From JBEIVB01 sp040374085 (GTDB lineage: Bacteria; Bacteroidota; Bacteroidia; UBA4408), in assembly GCA_040374085.1 (NCBI GenBank), contig JBEIVB010000007.1, forward strand, positions 1-46,926: a stretch of DNA of 46,926 nt, written 5' to 3'. Below the pieces are notes generated by a model. It was not told where the DNA came from, did not search any database, and saw nothing but the letters and a program-made list of their open reading frames with translations. Made by a program: the position numbers and the translations under genes. Shown here piece after piece: positions 33,571-40,827 of this stretch; positions within the stretch are counted from its first letter, which is position 1, and each line of letters begins with the position of its first letter.

Positions 33571-35508
33571 TTAGTTAGTATTGGGTTGAATTGCTTCTTT
33601 GATGATGGAAACAAAAGCCTCCGGCGTCATTTGGCCCAGGTCTCCCTGGCCTTGGCGGCGCACTGAAAGCAAACCGGAAGCCTCCTCTTGCTCACCCACC
33701 ACAATCATAAATGGAACGCGGTTGAGCTCAGTATCGCGGATTTTTTTTCCGATTTTTTCGTTTCGTTCGTCAACGAAGCCGCGAATATCGTAATTATTTA
33801 ATACCTGTAAAACATTTTTTGCGTAGTCGTTGTACTTTTCGCTGATGGGCAACACGGCCACTTGATCGGGTGTTAACCACAAGGGAAAACGGCCTGCACA
33901 ATGTTCTATGAGCACGGCAACAAAACGCTCCATGGAACCGAAAGGGGCTCTGTGAATCATCACCGGACGGTGCTTTTGGTTGTCGCTCCCGGTGTATTCC
34001 AACTCGAATCGCTCGGGCAGGTTGTAGTCTACCTGAATGGTACCCAGTTGCCATTTACGGCCAATGGCATCTTTCACCATGAAGTCGAGCTTGGGACCAT
34101 AGAAGGCGGCCTCGCCGTATTCTACAACGGTTTTCAATCCTTTTTCGGCTGCAGATTCAATAATGGCTTGTTCGGCCAATACCCAATTCTCTTCGCTGCC
34201 AATGTATTTGCTGCGGTTTACCTTGTCGCGCAAAGAAATTTGGGCGGTGTAATCGGTGAAATCGAGGGCTTTGAAAACAAGCAATACAAGGTCAATTACC
34301 TTCAAAAACTCTTCCTTCACCTGATCGGGCCTGCAAAAGAGGTGGGCATCGTCCTGGGTAAATCCGCGCACGCGAGTTAGTCCGTGCAACTCTCCGGTTT
34401 GCTCGTAGCGGTAAACGGTACCAAACTCGGCCAAGCGCAGGGGAAGGTCTTTGTAGCTGCGGGGTTTCGTTTTGTAAATCTCGCAGTGGTGAGGACAATT
34501 CATGGGCTTGAGAAAGAATTCCTCTCCCTCGGCCGGTGTGCGTATGGGTTGAAAGCTGTCTGCCCCGTATTTCTCGTAGTGCCCTGAGGTAACATACAAG
34601 GCTTTGCTGGCAATGTGCGGAGTAATTACGGGCAGGTAACCCGATTTTATTTGGGCTTGCTGCAGAAAATGCACCAACCGCTCGCGCAGGGCAGTGCCTT
34701 TGGGCAGCCACAGCGGCAGTCCGGCACCCACTTTCTCGCTGAAGGCAAACAGCTCCAGCTCCTTGCCCAACTTGCGGTGGTCGCGCTTTTTGGCCTCCTC
34801 CAGCAAAACCAGGTAGTCGGCCAGTTCTTTCTGCTTGGGAAAGGTGATGCCGTATACACGGGTAAGCATGGGGCGCTTCTCGTCGCCGCGCCAATAAGCA
34901 CCGGCAACGTTTAACAGTTTAACAGCCTTGATGGAAGAGGTGTCTGGAAGATGAGGCCCACGGCACAGGTCGGTAAAGTTGCCTTGGGTGTAAAAGGTAA
35001 TGGTTCCATCTTGCAGTTCTTCTATAAGTTCCAGTTTATAGGGATCTGCCTTTTCGGTGAAGTAGGCTTTGGCCTCAGCTTTGGTTACCTCTCTGCGAGA
35101 ATAGGCATTTTTCTGACCGGCCAACTCCAGCATTTTCGCTTCAATGGCAGGCAGGTCTTCAATGGAGAGGGCCTTTTCGGGTATATCTACATCGTAATAA
35201 AAACCGTTTTCAATGGCCGGACCAATGCCGAAACGTGCACCCGGATACAAAGCCTCCAGTGCCTCTGCAAACAAGTGGGCAGAGGAGTGCCACATGGTTT
35301 GTTTTCCCTCCGCATCGTTCCAGGTTAGGAGCTGAAGGCTACAAGTGGCAGGCAAGACACGGGTGCTGTCCCATACTTCGCCGTTAACTTTAGCGGCCAG
35401 CACGTTACGGGCCAGGCCTTCGCTAATGGACTGTGCCACCTGCATGGCGGTGGTGCCAACCGGGTAGGTGCGCACGGCACCATCGGGCAAGGTTACCTCT
35501 ATGTTCAT
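33571..35508 (-). CDS. thrS: Threonyl-tRNA synthetase
   Basis: The 645-residue class II synthetase has an N-terminal TGS domain (1-60, VTLPDGAVRTYPVG). The editing domain contains HSSAHLFAEAL, which holds the zinc-type His motif, and the catalytic core has MNCPHHCEIYK and RGFTQDDAHLFC. The C-terminal anticodon domain begins LTPDQVAVLPIS. It charges tRNA-Thr. It is first in the thrS-infC-rpmI-rplT order. A terminator lies between it and the upstream DUF6580 gene; no TAnnTTTG promoter was found in that short gap, so its promoter is not identified. Confidence 0.98.
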   Translation of the reverse strand: MNIEVTLPDGAVRTYPVGTTAMQVAQSISEGLARNVLAAKVNGEVWDSTRVLPATCSLQLLTWNDAEGKQTMWHSSAHLFAEALEALYPGARFGIGPAIENGFYYDVDIPEKALSIEDLPAIEAKMLELAGQKNAYSRREVTKAEAKAYFTEKADPYKLELIEELQDGTITFYTQGNFTDLCRGPHLPDTSSIKAVKLLNVAGAYWRGDEKRPMLTRVYGITFPKQKELADYLVLLEEAKKRDHRKLGKELELFAFSEKVGAGLPLWLPKGTALRERLVHFLQQAQIKSGYLPVITPHIASKALYVTSGHYEKYGADSFQPIRTPAEGEEFFLKPMNCPHHCEIYKTKPRSYKDLPLRLAEFGTVYRYEQTGELHGLTRVRGFTQDDAHLFCRPDQVKEEFLKVIDLVLLVFKALDFTDYTAQISLRDKVNRSKYIGSEENWVLAEQAIIESAAEKGLKTVVEYGEAAFYGPKLDFMVKDAIGRKWQLGTIQVDYNLPERFELEYTGSDNQKHRPVMIHRAPFGSMERFVAVLIEHCAGRFPLWLTPDQVAVLPISEKYNDYAKNVLQVLNNYDIRGFVDERNEKIGKKIRDTELNRVPFMIVVGEQEEASGLLSVRRQGQGDLGQMTPEAFVSIIKEAIQPNTN

Positions 35509-35518
35509 GAATGAAAAT

Positions 35519-35546
35519 AAAAAAGCCGCACCCTTAGGCGCAGCTT
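35519..35546 (-). terminator. Intrinsic terminator after the DUF6580 gene
   Basis: On the minus strand a 10-bp stem with two G-U pairs (AAGCTGCGCC/GGTGCGGCTT) and a TAAG loop is followed by T residues. It sits between the DUF6580 stop and the thrS start. Confidence 0.85.
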
Positions 35547-35565
35547 GTTCGATGCTTGTGTTGAA

Positions 35566-36123
35566 TTAGACATGCGCAGCTACCGGGCGCTTGATGGTGA
35601 GGTGATATCCCCCCAACAAAACGCCGGAAAACAATAGGTCACCCAAAATCTGCTTATCTAAGAAAGGCAGGGCCATACCGAAGCAAGAACCCAAACCGGC
35701 AGAGGTAAGTGGATACATGCCGCTGCTCATCCAAACGCCCAGATTGCTGATTGTCCAAAAGAGGATTCCGCTTCCTAATGTTCCCAGAAGCTGAGCAACC
35801 AAGCTGCGATTGCGCAATCGTGAGCCAACCCAAGCTGCGAAAGCTAGGGGCAAATAAATGAAAAGGATACCCCATGAAAGGAAGTATTCCGCATGACTTG
35901 CAAAGGCTTGGTTGAGAAGAGCAAGGGTAAGGGCATCGCTGATGAGCATGGCTGCCCACGTTGCCACCAGTGCCCAGCGGAAGTTGGGTAGACCCACTCC
36001 GGCCAAAACAGCCATAGCCATAATGGGGGTTAAACCGGGAGGATGCGGCAACAAACGGGTAAAGGAGGCCAACAAAACAGAGGCAAACACTACCCAGGAT
36101 GCATTACGGTTGAGAATCGACAT
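35566..36123 (-). CDS. DUF6580-family membrane protein (putative transporter)
   Basis: This 185-residue protein has about five hydrophobic segments. The N-terminal ASFTRLLPHPPGLTPIMAMAVLAGVGLPN, LISDA, WTISNLGVWMSSGMYPLTSAGL and ALPFLDKQILGDLLFSGVLLGGY match the DUF6580 pattern seen across Bacteroidota, resembling ECF-type substrate-binding membrane subunits. Substrate is unknown. It has a perfect -7 element TATATTTG at 36144-36151 and its own terminator, so it is probably a single-gene unit. Confidence 0.8.
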   Translation of the reverse strand: MSILNRNASWVVFASVLLASFTRLLPHPPGLTPIMAMAVLAGVGLPNFRWALVATWAAMLISDALTLALLNQAFASHAEYFLSWGILFIYLPLAFAAWVGSRLRNRSLVAQLLGTLGSGILFWTISNLGVWMSSGMYPLTSAGLGSCFGMALPFLDKQILGDLLFSGVLLGGYHLTIKRPVAAHV

Positions 36124-36143
36124 GATGGTGTTTTAATGATGGG

Positions 36144-36151
36144 CAAATATA
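36144..36151 (-). promoter_or_regulatory. -7 element TATATTTG of the DUF6580 gene
   Basis: TATATTTG read on the minus strand lies 20 nt before the ATG at 36123. A TTG at 36170-36168 gives only 16-nt spacing. Confidence 0.55.
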
Positions 36152-36190
36152 CGCCTGCAGCCAATGCCAAACGAAGGCAGCCTGCGTTTT

Positions 36191-37117
36191 TTACACCATT
36201 CGGCTTCGTTTCAACAAATAGGAGAGGAGCACGGAGTAGAATCCCTGGGCGATGTCGGCTTCCACAAGGTCTATGCGCATGCCTGCGCATTTCATGCGAA
36301 GGGTCTGCTGGTGAGCGGCCATGCGGCTGAGGTATGCCTCCCGCACCTCGGCCGGGTTGAGCTTCAATTCTTCACCGGTTTCCATATCGATGAAGTGGTG
36401 GGGGCGGTTGTCGAAGGAAAGCTCCTGCTCCAAGGCCTGATGGGTGGTTTGAAAGAGGATGACCTCGTGCTTGTTGTGCCTCAAATGCTGAAGCGCACCC
36501 ATCAAATCCTCCATCTGTTGGTCATCGCCTAAAAAGTCGGAGAACACTACGACGAGAGAGCGTTTGTGCACCTGCTCGGCTACACTGTGCAGGGCCGCTG
36601 CCAGCCGGGTTCCGGAGGATTGCCCTTGTTCAAAAGGATGCCACAGTCGCTCGAGGTGAGCGTAGAGGAGCTGCATGTGGCTGTAACTCGATTTTGCGTG
36701 GGTGTGTATGCGCACCTCCGAATCAAAGGCGGTTAAACCCACCGCATCGCGCTGGTTTTTTAACAAGTTTAGGATCGAAGCGGCCGCCAGGGCACTGAAC
36801 CCCGCTTTGTTGGCCGGTTGTAAGCTGGGCTTGCCATCTGCCGGAAAGTACATGGAAGACGAGGCATCCAGCACAAGCTGGCAACGCAGGTTGGTCTCTT
36901 CCTCGTATCGTTTTATGAAGAGCTTCTCGGTGCGTGCATACAGCTTCCAATCCAGGTGCCGCGTGCTTTCGCCGGTGTTGTAGAGCCTGTGCTCCGCAAA
37001 CTCCACCGAAAAGCCGTGGTAAGGACTTTTATGCAAACCCGTTATAAAACCCTCCACGACCTGTCGGGCCAAGAATTCTAGAGAGGCAATGGGTTGTATG
37101 CCGGGATGGTCGATCAT
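36191..37117 (-). CDS. DUF58-domain protein (BatA-like/MoxR-associated)
   Basis: From ATG 37117 the product is 308 residues. GEST-RHLDWKLYART (RxLDWK) is the DUF58 signature, and LRCQLVLDASSSMYF supplies a DxSxS metal-site motif like that of vWA domains, followed by VVVFSDFLGDD. DUF58 proteins are often encoded with MoxR AAA+ ATPases; none is visible here. An in-frame ATG at 37171 lies within the thioredoxin terminator hairpin and is rejected. The role is probably chaperone-like complex assembly, but is unproven. Confidence 0.85.
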   Translation of the reverse strand: MIDHPGIQPIASLEFLARQVVEGFITGLHKSPYHGFSVEFAEHRLYNTGESTRHLDWKLYARTEKLFIKRYEEETNLRCQLVLDASSSMYFPADGKPSLQPANKAGFSALAAASILNLLKNQRDAVGLTAFDSEVRIHTHAKSSYSHMQLLYAHLERLWHPFEQGQSSGTRLAAALHSVAEQVHKRSLVVVFSDFLGDDQQMEDLMGALQHLRHNKHEVILFQTTHQALEQELSFDNRPHHFIDMETGEELKLNPAEVREAYLSRMAAHQQTLRMKCAGMRIDLVEADIAQGFYSVLLSYLLKRSRMV

Positions 37118-37130
37118 GCTGGGTACAAAG

Positions 37131-37164
37131 AAAAAAAATACAGGACGCCCTAACGAGCGTCCTG
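37131..37164 (-). terminator. Intrinsic terminator of trxA
   Basis: CAGGACGC (37141-37148) pairs with GCGTCCTG (37157-37164), and a run of T residues follows on the minus strand. It ends 14 bases before the DUF58 start. Confidence 0.88.
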
Positions 37165-37232
37165 CAAACAAAACGACTAATGGACCTTAACCTTTCGATT
37201 GCGGCCCATACCGCCAGATGGTCGGGTTAGGA

Positions 37233-37553
37233 TTAGGCCAGTTGCGCATCAAGCTTGGCCGCCAAAACCGATTTCGGAACGGCGCCTACTTGCTTATCCA
37301 CTACCTGTCCGTTTTTGAAAACCAGAAGAGTGGGAATGTTGCGAATGCCAAATTTCATGGAGATGCCCGAGTTGGCATCCACGTCTACTTTTCCGATTAC
37401 CGCACGGCCTTCATAATCTTTGGCCAGTTCCTCTACTACCGGACCTACCATGCGGCATGGTCCACACCATTCTGCCCAAAAATCTACGAGTACGGGTTTA
37501 TCGGATTTAAGGACTAAGTCCTCGAAATTGTTGTCGGTTAGCTCAAGTGCCAT
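37233..37553 (-). CDS. trxA: Thioredoxin
   Basis: The 106-residue product has the active site WCGPC in VDFWAEWCGPCRMVGP and the cis-proline loop IPTLLVFKNG. Length and fold match TrxA, the cytoplasmic disulfide reductant. No signal peptide. It is monocistronic, with a -7 element TACCTTTG 43 nt before the start and a hairpin terminator after the stop. Confidence 0.97.
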   Translation of the reverse strand: MALELTDNNFEDLVLKSDKPVLVDFWAEWCGPCRMVGPVVEELAKDYEGRAVIGKVDVDANSGISMKFGIRNIPTLLVFKNGQVVDKQVGAVPKSVLAAKLDAQLA

Positions 37554-37596
37554 AAGCGAAAAACAGGGGTTGGTTTAGAAATCAGAATTGATGCGG

Positions 37597-37604
37597 CAAA
37601 GGTA
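37597..37604 (-). promoter_or_regulatory. -7 element TACCTTTG of trxA
   Basis: TACCTTTG read on the minus strand, 43 nt before the trxA ATG. No obvious -33 TTG. Confidence 0.5.
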
Positions 37605-37706
37605 AGTGCTTCCCTTTAGATGTCCATGAGGAGTTCGGGATATGTGGACGGAAAAGCGCGACAAGTTGACAGAATTTAACTCAGATGGCTTCTTTCTCAG
37701 GCGTTA

Positions 37707-37714
37707 TATCTTTG
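37707..37714 (+). promoter_or_regulatory. -7 element TATCTTTG, 4 nt before the rlmD ATG
   Basis: TATCTTTG matches TAnnTTTG and ends 4 nt upstream of the ATG at 37719. If functional, the transcript would be leaderless or nearly so. Confidence 0.45.
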
Positions 37715-37718
37715 GCGC

Positions 37719-39146
37719 ATGAAAAAACCGGTTAGGCCTCCTGCCATTTTAGAAAACGTAAGCATTGTTGATATGGCCCATGAGGGCCGAGGGTTGGGCA
37801 AGCATGAGGGCTTGGTGGTGCTGGTGGATCATGCTGTGCCGGGCGATGTGGTAGATGTGCAGGTTTTCCGCAAGAAGAAAAGCATGGCAGAGGGGCGCAT
37901 TGCCCGTTTGGTAAGTCCATCGTCCTCTCGAACCGAACCGCGGTGCAATCATTTTGGAGTTTGTGGAGGGTGCAAATGGCAAAACCTTGCCTACGATAGC
38001 CAGCTTGCCTTCAAAGAGAAGCAGGTTTCCGACCAGCTTACCCGGTTGGGGCAGGTTTCCTGGCAGGAGTTTCGGCCCATCATAGGAGCCGGCGAAACGT
38101 ATGGCTATCGCAATAAAATGGAGTATACTTTTTCCAACAAAAAGTGGCTTCAACAAATTGATTTAGAGTTAAATGATACAGATTCAATAAAGCAAAATAT
38201 GAATGCTTTGGGTTTTCATATTCCCCAGCGTTTCGATAAGATTTTGCACATAGACCAATGCCATTTGCAGGCCGAAACGGGCAATGCCATCCGCAACTGG
38301 GTGTACGACCGGGCTCAGGCTTTGGGGCTCTCGTTTTTCGATCCGAAAGCCCAAACGGGGTGGTTGCGCAACCTGGTCATTCGGAGTTCCAACCGAGGTG
38401 GTTGGATGGTGATGTGGGTGGTATCGGAGGATGACATAATGTCGCTGAACGAGTTACGAACAGGCTTTTGTGAGCGTTTTCCCGAGGTGGAATCCGGATG
38501 GTGGGTGGTGAACGGAAAGCGCAACGATCATCTGGGCGATTTGCAGCCCCGGTTGCTCTGGGGCAATCCCTATTTGGAAGAATCAATGGAAGACCTTCGG
38601 TTTCGGGTTGGCCCTCTGGCCTTTTTTCAAACCAACGCGGCTCAGGCCTTGCGCTTGTACCAAGAGACCAGGGCCTTGGCCGGGCTAACCGGCAACGAAG
38701 TGGTCTACGACCTCTACACCGGCACAGGAACCATTGCCGGTTTTGTGGCAAAACACGCCCGAAAAGTAGTGGGCATAGAGTATTTAGAGGCGGCTGTGGA
38801 GGATGCCCGCAGCAACGCCAACTTAAACGGCATACACAATGCTGTGTTCTATGCAGGCGATATGAAAGAGGTGTTTTCTCCGGAGTTGATTGCGCGCGAG
38901 GGTGCACCGGACGTGGTCATTACCGATCCGCCCCGGGCCGGTATGCACGAATCGGTGGTGCAGCGCCTCCTGGAACTGAAGCCCAAGCGCATTGTATATG
39001 TGAGCTGCAACGCCGCAACCCAGGCCAGAGACCTTCAGCTTCTAAGCAGCCTCTACCAAGTTTCGGTGGTTCAGCCGGTAGATATGTTTCCACAAACGGC
39101 ACACGTGGAAAACATCGTGCGATTGGATTTAAAAACCACCGATTAG
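37719..39146 (+). CDS. rlmD: 23S rRNA m5U1939 methyltransferase (RlmD/RumA family)
   Basis: The 475-residue product has an N-terminal TRAM domain (EGRGLGKHEGLVVLVDHAVPGD). Iron-sulfur cysteines are Cys76, Cys82 and Cys85 in CNHFGVCGGC, plus Cys181. SAM motif DLYTGTGTIAGF, the DPPRAG motif and catalytic Cys430 in YVSCNAAT are followed by DMFPQTAHVE with Glu464. It converts U1939 of 23S rRNA (E. coli numbering) to m5U. The gene stands alone on the plus strand with a -7-like element 4 nt from its ATG. The 169-base gap to the next gene shows no convincing terminator. Confidence 0.93.
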   Translation: MKKPVRPPAILENVSIVDMAHEGRGLGKHEGLVVLVDHAVPGDVVDVQVFRKKKSMAEGRIARLVSPSSSRTEPRCNHFGVCGGCKWQNLAYDSQLAFKEKQVSDQLTRLGQVSWQEFRPIIGAGETYGYRNKMEYTFSNKKWLQQIDLELNDTDSIKQNMNALGFHIPQRFDKILHIDQCHLQAETGNAIRNWVYDRAQALGLSFFDPKAQTGWLRNLVIRSSNRGGWMVMWVVSEDDIMSLNELRTGFCERFPEVESGWWVVNGKRNDHLGDLQPRLLWGNPYLEESMEDLRFRVGPLAFFQTNAAQALRLYQETRALAGLTGNEVVYDLYTGTGTIAGFVAKHARKVVGIEYLEAAVEDARSNANLNGIHNAVFYAGDMKEVFSPELIAREGAPDVVITDPPRAGMHESVVQRLLELKPKRIVYVSCNAATQARDLQLLSSLYQVSVVQPVDMFPQTAHVENIVRLDLKTTD

Positions 39147-39303
39147 GTTGGATTTGCCCCTTCGGTTTTTTTGCCAAACCATAGATCATACGTTATCAAT
39201 TGGATACGTTTAAACGGATTGCATGCCGTATCATGCGCCCTTTCTTTTCTTTTTCTTTAACGATATCCTAATTTTTCGCTGCTCATTCATCCCCGTGGTA
39301 GTT

Positions 39304-39311
39304 TACCTTTG
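39304..39311 (+). promoter_or_regulatory. -7 element TACCTTTG, 4 nt before the TPR-protein ATG
   Basis: TACCTTTG ends 4 nt upstream of the ATG at 39316, the same geometry as at rlmD. It supports the start at 39316 over the in-frame ATG at 39223. Confidence 0.5.
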
Positions 39312-39315
39312 TAGC

Positions 39316-40827
39316 ATGAGGATTGTTTTACGCTTTGGTTTGCTGGCAGGTGCATTCGTCATGCTGGCAGCATCCGATGTTAGGGCCACTGCTGTGCGCA
39401 CCTTTTCCTTTACCCGAAACATCAAAGAAGCTTATCAGGATTTGATTTCGTTTCGTTATCAGGATGGGCAGCGTTGGCTGGAGCGGGAAAAGCGCGAGAA
39501 TCCCAACAACCTTTTGCCCTATTTTTTGGAAAACATCCCAGAGGCTTCGGGTATTTTCATTCGGGAGGAAGAGGAGGAATTCGATCGTTTGAAAGGCAAC
39601 AAAGACAAGCGCCTCAATTTGATGGAACAGGGCGACCCTCGTTCTCCATTTTTCTTGTACACACAGGCCGAGTTGCACCTTCAATGGGCTTTGGCCCGGG
39701 TTAAGTTTGAGGAGTACACTTCGGCCGCCCTCGAGCTGAACCGCGCCTACCGCATGCTCAACGAAAACAAAAGGAAGTTCCCCAATTTCCCACTCAACAA
39801 CAAAGGACTGGGGCTTTTGCATGTTATGATTGGAACCATTCCCGATTCCTATAAATGGGCCGTTAATCTTTTGGGCATTAGAGGCACCATTAAAACGGGC
39901 ATTTCCGAATTGCGTGCGTTTTATAAAATCGCCCACACCGATTCCGCCTATTCCTGTTTCCGAACCGAGGCAACCGTGTTTTTGGGTATGGTGCTCATCA
40001 ACTATACCAACCACGAAGCAGAAGCAGTTGGATTGATGGATGCCATTGAGCGCGAGCGCGATGTAAATCCCATGTTGGCTTACATCTACAGCTCCATTGG
40101 ATTGAAAACCGGGAGATCGGAAGAGGTGGTGGCCTTTCAAACCCGCTACAGGCAGGGTAAAAACGTTCCCTCGTTTCCGTATCTTGATCTTCAGCTTGGG
40201 CAGGCCAAGCTCTTCCGCCTCGATGCAGATGCCGATGTGCCCATGTTGCAATTTTTAAAGCACTTCAAAGGACTCAACTACATAAAAAGCTGCCATCAGC
40301 ATCTAGCGTGGCACTATCTGGTAAACGGCAAATCCGATAAGTTTCAATACCACTGGAAAGAGATCAACGGCATTGGCAGCATTGTGGTAGACGAGGATAA
40401 GCAGGCCCTCAAAAACTTCCAAAATAATGCCTTTCCGAATCCCATGCTGCTAAAGGCTCGTCTGCTTTGCGACGGTGGTTTTTATGCCCAAAGTTTAAAG
40501 GTGCTGGCAGAGGTGAAACCAGCCTCGCTAAAGGCACCCGAACAGCAATTGGAATACATCTACCGCCTCGGCAGGGTCTATGCCAAAACGGGCGCCCTTC
40601 AGTTGGCCATATCCAACTACGAGAAAACCTACCAACAAGGTGCATCTCAGCCCTTTTATTTTGCCGAAGCCAGCGCAGTTCAACTGGGCCTGATATACGA
40701 GAATCAAGGAAACAACGAAAAGGCTGAGTATTATTTTCATAAGGCATTGGATGTAAAAAAACATGCCTTTAAGAACAGCCTCGACCAAAAAGCCAAAGCC
40801 GGTTTGAACCGCCTTGCAGGTGCTTAA
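39316..40827 (+). CDS. Secreted TPR-repeat protein
   Basis: The 503-residue product begins with a signal peptide (MRIVLRFGLLAGAFVMLAASDVRATA). An ATG 93 bases upstream is in frame but lies before a -7 element and adds a poorly formed leader, so 39316 is chosen. The body is alpha-helical with TPR-like repeats, clearest at the C-terminus (LEYIYRLGRVYAKTGALQLAISNYEKTY and ASAVQLGLIYENQGNNEKAEYYFHKAL). It is probably a periplasmic scaffold for protein-protein contacts. Its end overlaps the convergent patatin gene by 4 bases. Confidence 0.83.
   Translation: MRIVLRFGLLAGAFVMLAASDVRATAVRTFSFTRNIKEAYQDLISFRYQDGQRWLEREKRENPNNLLPYFLENIPEASGIFIREEEEEFDRLKGNKDKRLNLMEQGDPRSPFFLYTQAELHLQWALARVKFEEYTSAALELNRAYRMLNENKRKFPNFPLNNKGLGLLHVMIGTIPDSYKWAVNLLGIRGTIKTGISELRAFYKIAHTDSAYSCFRTEATVFLGMVLINYTNHEAEAVGLMDAIERERDVNPMLAYIYSSIGLKTGRSEEVVAFQTRYRQGKNVPSFPYLDLQLGQAKLFRLDADADVPMLQFLKHFKGLNYIKSCHQHLAWHYLVNGKSDKFQYHWKEINGIGSIVVDEDKQALKNFQNNAFPNPMLLKARLLCDGGFYAQSLKVLAEVKPASLKAPEQQLEYIYRLGRVYAKTGALQLAISNYEKTYQQGASQPFYFAEASAVQLGLIYENQGNNEKAEYYFHKALDVKKHAFKNSLDQKAKAGLNRLAGA

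Noticed and set aside
34292..34894. 200-codon minus-strand ORF within thrS
   Set aside because: Alternate frame of threonyl-tRNA synthetase, with no domain of its own.
38498..39184. 228-codon plus-strand ORF within rlmD
   Set aside because: Shifted frame of the methyltransferase, composition Arg/Gly/Ser rich and not conserved-looking.
39328..40251. 307-codon minus-strand ORF opposite the TPR protein
   Set aside because: Antisense frame; the plus strand has a signal peptide, promoter element and TPR repeats.
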